Source of the DNA: Nematostella vectensis
Taxonomy: Eukaryota; Cnidaria; Anthozoa; Actiniaria; Edwardsiidae
Direction of reading: 5' to 3'
Length of the DNA stretch: 60,000 nt
Assembly (NCBI RefSeq): GCF_932526225.1
Contig: NC_064047.1
Span: 7,875,501 to 7,935,500 of the forward strand
Below the pieces are notes generated by a model. That model made no database searches, had not been told where the DNA came from, and saw only the letters and a program-made list of their open reading frames with translations. Shown piece by piece: positions 51,201-53,966 of the stretch (the first letter of the stretch is position 1; the number at the start of each line of letters is the position of its first letter). A program made the position numbers and the translations under genes.

Positions 51201-52247
51201 GTCTTTCTCGAGGGCATGGAGGTACGTAACCATACGTCAATCAATTGTATACAGCTATTTCAAATAAGGTTGCACCCGATTATCCCATCCTATTATCCTC
51301 GGGTACCCAGGGCGTCGCGGAGATCGGGCACACAGGGAGCGCGCGAGAATACCCTGCTAGCAGAGCTTTCTTTCTGTTTGCTTCTATCAGTTAACTTCTC
51401 CTTGTCGCAAGTCTGTTCTTTTGCGTTCTCACGAACGAGACCGCGAAAAACAAAAACAAAGTAGCGGCACTGATAAGTGAACTGATAGAAACAAACAGGA
51501 AAAATACTCTGTTAGCAGAGTAAGAAAGAAAGAGGAGTAAAAGACGCCCTGGGCAACTACTCTGTAAAAGTTATTTCTAAAAAGGGTTTCTTATCCAATT
51601 TTAAGAAATAGCTTTTACAGAAATAGTTTTTACAGATCAGTTGCCCAGGGCGTCTTTCACTCCTATTTTTTTCTCGCACGGTCCCTGTGTGCCCGATCTC
51701 CGCGACGCCCTGGATCCCCGTCCATGTGTCGTATCCCGCGATGTCATGGGTAGCAAATAAACGGCGGAATCCTTGTATCTGTAAGTCATGTGAATGTTCA
51801 TAAAAACATAAGAATTAAACAGCTTTTGAAAGCTGGATTTGTATTTTATTTACGCTTATTTGCTTATTTACTTGGTACCCATGGAGCATTGCGGGTTATG
51901 ATTCCAGATCCTCCTAGTGCAACCTTATTTGAAATAGGAGTATTATCCAATGAATACCATTAATTTTTTTCTATTATTCACAGACCGTTCTCCGCACTGT
52001 GCGGTTCGCAAAGGAGGCTGGGATCTTCCTCGTCTTTGTGATTCTGGATAACCCTGTAAACAGAGACTCCGTGCTTGACATTCGGGTGCCTATCTTCCGC
52101 CCAGGGAAACCCCCTGAGATCCGGTCCTACATGGAACAGTTCCCCTTCCCCTTCTACATTATCCTGAGAGACATCAACGCACTTCCGGTGACTCTCAGTG
52201 ACGCCTTGAGGCAGTGGTTCGAGTTGGTGACTAGTATGGACAGTTAG
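1..52247 (+). CDS. MDN1: Midasin (MDN1/Rea1), 3' 61 exons; 5' end outside window
   Basis: Midasin is a nuclear and nucleolar AAA ATPase that pulls assembly factors (Ytm1/WDR12, Rsa4/NLE1) off pre-60S particles. Exons: 1-140, 750-866, 1391-1475, 2092-2215, 3109-3245, 4401-4800, 5735-5867, 6848-6945, 7375-7505, 8006-8160, 8631-8778, 9510-9693, 11147-11423, 12274-12400, 13184-13545, 14418-14716, 15012-15139, 17147-17383, 17732-17989, 18536-18631, 18982-19084, 19333-19399, 19839-19965, 20196-20382, 21444-21777, 22445-22577, 23292-23387, 23935-24029, 24654-24778, 25271-25411, 25799-25908, 26336-26440, 26820-26957, 27368-27551, 29427-29479, 29839-29929, 30679-30796, 31811-31916, 32367-32482, 32844-32934, 33237-33422, 34097-34212, 34529-34618, 34960-35081, 35447-35569, 35689-36311, 36736-36880, 37450-37580, 38001-38082, 38675-38908, 39714-39916, 41400-41663, 41996-42109, 43117-43323, 43913-44104, 44502-44707, 46234-46408, 47994-48067, 48406-48520, 51093-51221, 51984-52247. 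Lengths sum to 9951 nt, a multiple of three, ending in TAG. I know the family from recall and ran no search. Only the 5' edge of the 6848 exon is unsure. Confidence 0.95.
1585..1945. repeat. Minisatellite, about 47-bp unit, 7-8 copies
   Basis: Units carry GGCCCAGTGTGTTAGCGCGTC and GTATGGGGCCTCTCACCACA. The array starts about 110 bp inside the intron after 1475. No exon sequence is recognisable in the unit. Every unit contains CACAGGTGGCC, an AG-GT junction resembling a splice boundary. Confidence 0.9.
2461..2664. mobile_element. Palindromic fold-back MITE
   Basis: The ends TAATGCCTAGTGCACACTAGC and GCTAGTGTGCACTAGGCATTA are inverted copies, and the inner halves (CATAACGACATGGACATAACG against its complement) also pair, so nearly all 204 bp could form one hairpin. 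TA at both ends fits a Tc1/mariner-type target site. Intronic in MDN1. Confidence 0.85.
3440..4200. repeat. About 140-bp tandem repeat with CRE and E-box palindromes, 5 copies
   Basis: Each unit has an ACAACCAAACTTGG-like segment, GTCAAGGG, a TCACGTG E-box, and GTGACGTCATCGATGACGTC or a close variant. The last is two overlapping TGACGTCA CRE octamers around ATCGAT (3516-3537, 3930-3951; decayed at about 3665, 3776 and 4078). Intron of MDN1 between 3245 and 4401. Confidence 0.85.
4258..4392. mobile_element. Dispersed repeat abutting the 4401 exon (copy 1)
   Basis: Shares AGCATCTTG, GTGTTC, TTATGCACA and GTTGGCTCACAGAGCC in order with 47865-47993. Both copies end in the pyrimidine stretch of a 3' splice site. 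This copy lacks the tRNA-like head seen at 47690. Confidence 0.7.
4401..9693 (+). CDS. MDN1: MDN1 exons: start of the linker/stalk
   Basis: Exons 4401-4800, 5735-5867, 6848-6945, 7375-7505, 8006-8160, 8631-8778, 9510-9693. This is helical linker with no catalytic motif. Recognisable stretches are RATFRDWQLRRDLL, SKGLLKYSMDFHSG, ALTWSDRFLEVC and SLSLHWQWFVEKTLA, which follow the order seen in animal midasins. The 400-nt exon at 4401 is the longest before the acidic region. The 6848 exon was found by phase and similarity; its donor (TCTG then GTTAGT after 6945) is clear. Its acceptor could be at 6834, 6841 or 6848, and only 6848 keeps frame with the donor at 5868. Confidence 0.85.
5351..5716. 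mobile_element. MITE with GGGACCTTAAGCAA inverted ends
   Basis: Left end GGGACCTTAAGCAAGGACGA and right end CGTTGCTTAAGGTCCC are inverted copies, with TA on each side (5349-5350, 5717-5718). It is 366 bp long and ends 18 bp before the 5735 exon of MDN1, so the branch-point region of that acceptor lies in the element. Confidence 0.85.
6261..6616. mobile_element. MITE family A, copy 1, with 9-bp target duplication
   Basis: The ends GACATGACGGAAAAAC and GTTTTTCCGTCATGTC are perfect 16-bp inverted repeats. ACCTAAATA flanks both sides (6252-6260 and 6617-6625). A 9-bp duplication suggests a Mutator-like source, though family assignment from this alone is inference. A second copy is at 53525-53886. 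Confidence 0.9.
8786..9330. repeat. Degenerate GTCATA-rich tandem array
   Basis: It starts seven bases after the MDN1 donor at 8779 with three copies of a 10-bp CATAGTGGT unit and decays into irregular GGTCATA, GTCATAATG and ACGACATAA units over about 540 bp. Confidence 0.8.
9826..9969. mobile_element. Fold-back element, TACCGTAATTGCT ends
   Basis: TACCGTAATTGCTCCAATAAG at the left reappears inverted as CTTATTCAAGCAATTACGGTA at the right. Related AATAAGCGCC sequence is also at about 8445-8570. Confidence 0.7.
9970..11146. other. Intron with a 59-bp dimer and a fold-back element
   Basis: 10561-10675 is a two-copy repeat (AAGAAATTGCACACGCTGAT is shared). 10781-10890 is an inverted repeat (GTGAATATTGCAT / ATGCAATATTCAC; TTATTCGCTT / GTGAATAAGC). 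The rest is AT-rich with no coding signal. Confidence 0.7.
11147..15139 (+). CDS. MDN1: MDN1 exons: linker, second block
   Basis: Exons 11147-11423, 12274-12400, 13184-13545, 14418-14716, 15012-15139, all with strong acceptors (for example TTCAACTTTCAG, TTTTCCTCGCAG, TTACTTTTCAG) and consecutive phases 1, 2, 0, 2, 1. The protein is a leucine-rich helical stalk containing LYPLFYSICPGQEFAVLEQL, LWRNNELIDAGMTYQR and WSRLGLLQTILLSPVGPADP. Sequence conservation with other midasins is lower here than in the AAA or MIDAS parts, so placement relies on open frame, splice sites and order. The intron after 12400 starts with decayed copies of this exon's end. The intron after 15139 holds the CAACAA-rich array. 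Confidence 0.88.
12358..12990. repeat. Decayed copies of the 12274-12400 exon end
   Basis: The exon ends CACGCTCGCTTGCTACGCCT ... CGCTACGAAG then GTAAGTCA. Similar text recurs at 12435 (CACACTTTCCTGCTACGCCT), 12481, 12543, 12570, and again at 12850-12985, including CACGCCCTCCTGCTACGCCT followed by CCATAACAG. Several copies keep GGTAAGYCA. Confidence 0.75.
13796..14049. mobile_element. MITE family B, copy 1 (reference copy)
   Basis: The ends TTAAAGCCGCATTGTCACCA and TGGTGACAATGCGGCTTTAA are long perfect inverted repeats. With TTAA at both tips they fit a piggyBac/Kolobok-type target site. Length 254 bp. Five more copies are in this window. Confidence 0.92.
15140..16735. repeat. CAACAA-rich array, about 84-bp unit
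   Basis: It starts at the MDN1 donor after 15139. Units contain AGATCAGGAATAGACAGC, CAACAACAACAACTAGAAC and AATAGAGAGCAAGAACATAC. The early copies are spaced 84-85 bp, and a clean triplet of 83-84 bp lies at 16310-16560. The antisense Leu/Val-rich open frames here are by-products. Confidence 0.9.
16780..17095. repeat. Interspersed repeat with AATCAGCCGATGG
   Basis: AATCAGCCGATGGAGATTG (16818) and AATCAGCCGATGAAAATTGG (17050) are two copies about 230 bp apart. Also at 20040-20130 and, inverted, at about 24110 and 31315. Confidence 0.6.
17147..20382 (+). CDS. MDN1: MDN1 exons: linker, third block
   Basis: Exons 17147-17383, 17732-17989, 18536-18631, 18982-19084, 19333-19399, 19839-19965, 20196-20382. 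Motifs that fit the midasin stalk include RMAHLQTRWKELREEELRLA, FPSYDDEFSDL at the end, and the charged stretch KWSQAKEEEQRREQEDGSIY. FxxYDDEFxDL is the kind of acidic F/Y motif found at this point of the family, after a basic RxYKYK segment. All seven acceptors have AG preceded by pyrimidines and phases agree. The last donor (CAAG then GTAAAGC after 20382) is copied repeatedly in the following intron. Confidence 0.9.
19216..19246. repeat. GTT microsatellite
   Basis: Uninterrupted GTT repeats (about eight to nine) inside the MDN1 intron before the 19333 exon. Confidence 0.85.
20355..21165. repeat. Compound array of the 20196-20382 exon end plus donor
   Basis: The exon end CCTTGAAGAAGTCTTACCCA, AGCAAG and donor GTAAAGC recurs at 20587, 20815, 21047 and 21121, and as CCTTGACGAAGTCTTAYCCA at about 20514, 20743 and 20972. 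The higher-order period is about 230 bp. Nearly all copies keep AGGTAAAGC. Confidence 0.92.
21444..26957 (+). CDS. MDN1: MDN1 exons: linker, fourth block, contains a GC-AG intron
   Basis: Exons 21444-21777, 22445-22577, 23292-23387, 23935-24029, 24654-24778, 25271-25411, 25799-25908, 26336-26440, 26820-26957. Strongly midasin-like stretches are HYDVYHDANIPEVTRAR, LTQLIISWRKLELR, ESSSLGEFAARMSMLHAFY and ELKDYVKIAKWNDANFWAMK, the last being one of the best conserved linker segments. The donor after 24778 is ACAG followed by GCAAGG. No GT donor in the right phase lies nearby, and the use of GC gives phase 1 into the acceptor at 25270, so this intron is called GC-AG. Confidence 0.92.
22571..22840. 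repeat. Degenerate copies of donor GACACAGGTAAACCACACA
   Basis: The exon ends CTCTTGACACAG and the intron opens GTAAACCACACATTGACATC. AGCACAGGTAACCCACACATTGAC follows at about 22606, then weaker copies near 22640, 22785 and 22823, some keeping AGGTARCCCA. Confidence 0.7.
23094..23256. mobile_element. MITE family C, copy 1, with a poly(G) tract
   Basis: Ends CAGCAGGTGGATCC and GGGGCCCCTAGATCCGCCCCTG. The middle GTTACTTTTAAGCCAAATGTCTGA is shared with 30910-31119. A G run of 16 or more at about 23217 may be poorly assembled. Confidence 0.7.
24095..24225. repeat. Interspersed repeat, shared with 31300-31430
   Basis: Both loci share ATCGGCTAATTCAAGCAAGT, then TTTAATCGTGG / TTAAATCGTGG, GTTATTYTGAAGTTT and CTTGCAAATRAAC in order. 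Probably an old dispersed element. Confidence 0.7.
24345..24645. repeat. About 60-bp tandem repeat before the 24654 exon, 5 copies
   Basis: Units share GTGYGTCCGTTT..A..GGTAAAACTGCATTTG (with gaps). Most contain GGTAAAAC. The array ends about 10 bp before the AG of the 24654 exon. Confidence 0.75.
26090..26288. mobile_element. Fold-back element, TTATAGCCAAATTTGTTGTTG ends
   Basis: TTATAGCCAAATTTGTTGTT with GCGCGAC at the left reappears inverted as GTCGCGCAACAACAAATTTG with GCTGTAA at the right. The second arm ends about 45 bp before the acceptor at 26335. Confidence 0.8.
26578..26705. mobile_element. Short fold-back element, GGGCCGGTT ends
   Basis: GGGGCCGGTTACTAGATAG at the left against TTCTAGGAACCCGGC at the right, and GGTTAGCACTAACCCAGGGAT against ATCCATGGGTTAGCGTTAAC inside. 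Confidence 0.7.
27368..35569 (+). CDS. MDN1: MDN1 exons: linker end, fifth block
   Basis: Twelve small exons: 27368-27551, 29427-29479, 29839-29929, 30679-30796, 31811-31916, 32367-32482, 32844-32934, 33237-33422, 34097-34212, 34529-34618, 34960-35081, 35447-35569. Family-like segments are MRKLCHNMLSQQEHPRLVES, KRKALAELFKTLQTIGLSYR (with KGLNLA following), GCQHYYHRCLARSAAMSTT and DVERCRGFSHHLLD. The smallest exon is 53 nt. Frames join without a gap. Tandem copies of exon ends sit in the introns after 27551 and 31916, and one decayed extra copy follows 32482. Confidence 0.92.
27482..29120. repeat. 80-bp array built from the 27368-27551 exon end and its 5' splice site
   Basis: The unit holds the last 68 or so exon bases (ACTTTGCCACAACATGCTCA ... 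GACGAACTTACAG) plus GTAAGAC. About 20 copies follow the true donor at a strict 80-bp spacing, with a 240-bp higher-order period at 28440-28980 (marker AAAAGAAACTTTGCTAC). All but about one copy keep ACAGGTAAG. Confidence 0.97.
30910..31119. mobile_element. MITE family C, copy 2, with G and C tracts
   Basis: CAGGGGAGGATCC at the left and CCTAGATCCGCTCCTG at the right. The shared core is TTATTTTTAAGCCAAATGTCTGA. Contains a G run at about 30938 and CCCCCCTCCCC units before the right end. Confidence 0.75.
31300..31430. repeat. Interspersed repeat, shared with 24095-24225
   Basis: Second copy in the same orientation, about 130 bp with many substitutions. Confidence 0.7.
31900..32170. repeat. About 40-bp array of the 31811-31916 exon end plus donor
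   Basis: Exon end ACCATGTCAACCCCATCAAAG then GTAAACACA. Five to six further units contain AAAACCATGACAACCCCAWCC and AAGGTAAACACAGC or decayed forms. Confidence 0.9.
33631..33882. mobile_element. MITE family B, copy 2 (opposite orientation inside)
   Basis: Starts TTAAAGCCGCATTGTCACCA and ends GGTGACAATGCGGCC. The inner part matches the reverse complement of copy 1. Intronic in MDN1. Confidence 0.9.
35689..44104 (+). CDS. MDN1: MDN1 exons: Asp/Glu-rich region
   Basis: Exons 35689-36311, 36736-36880, 37450-37580, 38001-38082, 38675-38908, 39714-39916, 41400-41663, 41996-42109, 43117-43323, 43913-44104. The 623-nt exon ends with the helical STKLLSVLLAVFTELAANGF and then EGGEGATEFEDIEGGGLGEG, AKDVSDQIESEDQ, the signature that opens midasin's flexible acidic arm. 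The next exons carry NAIEMSDDID, DKQMGEVDGQ and long runs of D and E (EEEEEDE at 39714-39916). The 41996 exon has a basic patch, RTHKRLKTVDEQ, which matches the midasin nuclear-localisation segment in position. The region is probably disordered and tethers the MIDAS domain. Confidence 0.95.
38978..39232. mobile_element. MITE family B, copy 3 (diverged)
   Basis: TTAAAGCGGCAACCTCACCA at the left and GGAAGTAAACTGGTGCGATT at the right. The same inner order as copy 1 (AGCAGTGTGTCGATAGGAA). The most diverged ends of the set. Confidence 0.85.
39274..39522. mobile_element. MITE family B, copy 4
   Basis: Begins TTAAAGCCGCATTGTCACCA only 42 bp after copy 3 in the same orientation, so the two form a close pair in the intron between 38908 and 39714. 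The right end GGTGACAATGCACTTCAAG has lost the palindrome tip. Confidence 0.9.
39917..41100. repeat. 22-bp array starting at the donor after 39916
   Basis: Main unit GCAAATGCGTGACAGCATGTGT, with variants ACAACATGAGGACAAATGCG and AGTACGTGCACTTAGG, about 50 copies in higher-order blocks. The donor context GAGGTACGTCAGCATATTTG resembles the unit. The antisense open frames of 263-368 codons arise because the unit lacks stops. Confidence 0.93.
42096..43060. repeat. 31-33-bp array of the 41996-42109 exon end plus donor, about 29 copies
   Basis: Exon end CAGCCCTCAAACGAG, donor GTAAGAACACCCACCAAT. The unit is CAGCGCTCAAACAGGGTAAG then AACACCCACCAAT. Most units keep GGTAAGAAC, and a few have GGTAAAAAC or GATAAGAAT. 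Confidence 0.97.
44502..52247 (+). CDS. MDN1: MDN1 exons: C-terminal MIDAS (VWA) domain and stop
   Basis: Exons 44502-44707, 46234-46408, 47994-48067, 48406-48520, 51093-51221, 51984-52247. The conserved approach GDYRTGKRLNMRKVIPYIAS leads to the metal-ion site DDSSS (DxSxS, 46370-46384). LAFESLAVISKALTRLEAGE, SFGESVKLLHPPHEPF, LLLIVSDGRG (second MIDAS loop, 51189 on) and MEQFPFPFYIILRDINALP follow. The protein ends ALRQWFELVTSMDS, then TAG at 52245-52247. In the family this domain binds the UBL domains of WDR12/Ytm1 and NLE1/Rsa4 and couples them to the AAA ring. All metal-binding residues I can judge are intact, so the gene looks functional. Confidence 0.97.
45000..45735. repeat. About 57-bp array with the palindrome TAGAACATGTTCTA, 13 copies
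   Basis: The unit is TTTGTTTTGTCGTAGAACAT GTTCTATCATAC followed by CCATCTTCTTCTCCTTAATC. Nine or so copies have the perfect palindrome, and four have TAGCACATGTTCTA. Long open frames on both strands are by-products. It lies about 290 bp inside the intron after 44707. Confidence 0.93.
47066..47640. other. Intronic stretch without recognised content
   Basis: Between the 46234 exon and the SINE-like element. Short duplications of AAGCCTCTGTTWGCA (about 47310 and 47355) and no supported coding sequence. Confidence 0.5.
47690..47765 (+). pseudogene. tRNA-Asp-like relic
   Basis: A-box and T-arm-like segments are present, but the first seven bases GCATCGG have no complement at the 3' end and the anticodon stem is weak. 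Probably a pol III promoter retained as the head of a SINE. Confidence 0.4.
47690..47990. mobile_element. tRNA-headed SINE-like element abutting the 47994 exon (copy 2)
   Basis: The head at 47690-47765 resembles tRNA-Asp: an A-box-like TGGTATAGTGG, a TTGTCTA loop with GTC in the anticodon position, and a GGAT-GTACG-ATCC T arm. A T-run follows, and then a body shared with 4258-4392. The acceptor stem does not pair, so it is not a working tRNA. Confidence 0.5.
48166..48362. mobile_element. MITE family B, copy 5
   Basis: TTAAAGCGGCATTGTGACTAG at the left, followed by a shorter inner part in the reverse orientation with AAACTTCCAATAGACACAA. Intronic in MDN1, between the 47994 and 48406 exons. 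Confidence 0.85.
48568..48745. repeat. Tandem dimer, about 105 bp
   Basis: GACATGAAATGGTTATTACTCT, then AATAAGTKCGGTC and AGCGCCAGTC, occurs twice, at 48571 and 48673. Confidence 0.8.
48978..51055. repeat. 17-bp array, about 120 copies
   Basis: The consensus CCCGTAATAGCAGAGTG repeats for over 2 kb, interrupted only at about 49100-49300. It ends roughly 10-40 bp before the AG of the 51093 exon. The minus strand is open in all three frames (561-652 codons, repeating CYYGHSAITGTLLLRAL). These frames lack any sign of selection. Confidence 0.96.
51307..51713. mobile_element. MITE with 31-bp perfect inverted ends and a nested inverted repeat
   Basis: Left end CCAGGGCGTCGCGGAGATCG and right end CGATCTCCGCGACGCCCTGG, joined to GGCACACAGGG / CCCTGTGTGCC. 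Inside, AAAGACGCCCTGGGCAACT (51541 on) pairs with GTTGCCCAGGGCGTCTTT (about 51637). Intronic between the last two MDN1 exons. Confidence 0.88.
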
Positions 52248-52249
52248 CA

Positions 52250-52620
52250 AGATAAGGAGATGGCTCTTTCGCTGTGTACTAAGGACAGCAGCGCCCTCCC
52301 GGTCACACTCAGTGACGCAGTGTTGCATGTTGGTGTCTAGTTTAGAGTAATGGCAAGACAAAGAGACGAGGACTCAATGCACTGCCGTTCGCACTCATTA
52401 AAGCTTTGAGGCTGTGTTGTCAGTTGGTGACTGACATAGGCTGGTGGCAAGACAAAGAAACGATTATTAACTGCCAGTCACATTAAAGATTTAAGGCAGT
52501 GGTATAAGTTGATTACAAGTCTGGACAATTCTCAATATGCTAAAGACGTCAACGCTGTTGTCGCACTCAATGAGGCAGTTCGGGTTTTTATTGACCAAGT
52601 GGATAGACAATGTGATACCC
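52250..52620. pseudogene. Three to four decayed tandem copies of the MDN1 terminal exon end
   Basis: The exon text for NALPVTLSDALRQWFELVTSMDS is echoed at about 52285 (GCGCCCTCCCGGTCACACTC AGTGACGC), 52375 (CAATGCACTGCCGTTCGCACTC ... TTGAGGC), 52465 (AACTGCCAGTCACATTAAAG ATTTAAGGCAGTGG) and 52548 (GTCAACGCTGTTGTCGCACTC AATGAGGCAGTTCGGG). The copies have stops and indels and lie in the 3' UTR or just past it. Confidence 0.8.
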
Positions 52621-52625
52621 ATTAC

Positions 52626-52631
52626 AATAAA
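52626..52631 (+). promoter_or_regulatory. Candidate MDN1 poly(A) signal
   Basis: AATAAA about 380 bp after the TAG stop, the first canonical hexamer on this strand after the gene. No GU-rich element was checked rigorously. Confidence 0.35.
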
Positions 52632-53524
52632 AAAAATGCCAATCTTGCCATGTTTGTCTTATCCTTTCACATGCTTGGTTCTATTTTATTACGTAGGTCA
52701 GAGTTGTGTGGTAACGTATAGATAGTGTCTCTTCGTACTGTGTTGTCTTGTACACAGAGCTAATATAATCTTAAAGAGTTTCTGTTAGTCGTCATTTTAT
52801 CATCCTAATTAATCGCAGAATATTTTTTTTCCGGACGAGCATTCTAGTACCAAACATAATCGTGGCACACGAAGTCACGTGTCTTATGTCCTCAAAAAAC
52901 CAACCTGCAAAAAAATATTTAAAAAAAAATAAATAACTAAATAATATCCCATTCCTATCATAACACAACGGAGGGGAGGGGGACACGCATGGGCGAGACA
53001 GTGCTGAATAACGTATGCGCATGCGCGTGCTCTGGCGTAAACAAGCACAATCGTATTGTTGAATCGTTCGAGTAAAGGTAGGAAAGGCTGACTTTCGCTG
53101 TTTTGACTTACTGTACAGCATTAAAACCGTACTGTACAAAAGTTGACAGATTTGTGTGATAATGCAGGAGTCATAAAGAAAAAAATAGCCTTTAGTTTGA
53201 TCTAGTTATCTAGATGTGACAGTTCGCCGGTAAAACGCCGCCATTTCAAAACAGAAAGGCTGGTTTAACCGCGCGGTACTGGAACTAGTCTTGCGTTTTT
53301 CAGAACTGGCCATGGGCGACTATTATTCAGAAATACTGGCTTGATACACCTATGTTGAATTCATGATCAAAAATCCAGATGATGCTTAAATTAAAAAGTG
53401 CATCCTTTATTGTTGACCGATGGAAATGGTTTCTGTGAGTGAGTCGGTCTCGTGCGGGACAGTAAAATGGCGTTCTTTGAAAGTCTCTTGGGGTAGGAGG
53501 GTCTGGTAGAGTACTCATTTGAGA

Positions 53525-53886
53525 GACATGACTGAAAAACCTGGAAAGGGTGCAATTCCAGATAGAGAGAGAAGACACAATTTCTACAGTGGCTATAGGT
53601 TCCTTGTATTAGGAACTGATTTTTAAAACACAAATAACGTGAGGCTGATGTGCACATAACCAGATTTTGGCTTTTTTAGATAATTCATTGATCATCATTG
53701 CCCTGTGTATCAGCTCAGGGACGAAAAGCTCAAATTTCAATGACACTTTACAAAAAGTCAATCAATTTTAAAAAAGACGATATTTTTTTTTTGCTATAAG
53801 TTACTAAGTACTCAGAGAAATTCTCCGCCTTATTCGATGTGAAATGGGCTTATTTGAAGCATCATGTCATGTTTTTCCGTCATGTC
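53525..53886. mobile_element. MITE family A, copy 2
   Basis: Collinear with 6261-6616 over its whole length, including CATTGCCCTGTGTATCAGCT and TTATTCGATGTGAAATGGGC. The left end has one mismatch (GACATGACTG). No clean target duplication is visible. Lies 57 bp beyond the UBE3D stop codon. Confidence 0.85.
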
Positions 53887-53942
53887 TTTGGGAAAGGGGT
53901 AGGCTCTAAACCGTCTTCTCGCAGGGCCACAGACAAAGGAGG

Positions 53943-53966
53943 TCACTTTGAACCAAAGAGGTTGAT
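53943..53966 (-). CDS. UBE3D: UBE3D terminal mini-exon (8 codons including stop)
   Basis: The exon before it ends in GGCTATACG at 55182, followed by a full-consensus GTAAGT. A CAG acceptor at 53967-53969 opens ATC AAC CTC TTT GGT TCA AAG TGA, giving ...SLRHITGYT-INLFGSK. The human end has the same length and a similar hydrophobic pattern. The alternative is no splicing, with the frame running into the repeat array and stopping at 55131-55133, which would add 17 repeat-encoded residues. I prefer the spliced form because of the donor and the family length. Confidence 0.65.
   Translation of the reverse strand: MNLFGSK

Larger units (their letters stand above)
52248..53942. other. Convergent intergenic region MDN1 / UBE3D
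   Basis: The two genes meet tail to tail here. The first 370 bp are decayed copies of the MDN1 exon end. AATAAA at 52626-52631 (+) is a candidate MDN1 poly(A) signal. TTTATT at 53406-53411, read as AATAAA on the minus strand, is a candidate for UBE3D, about 530 bp after its stop. A MITE occupies 53525-53886. No further gene was seen. Confidence 0.6.

Noticed and set aside
49286-51244. Antisense open frames of 561-652 codons
   Set aside because: They come from a stop-free 17-bp repeat read in three frames, with no start context, no domain and no conservation.
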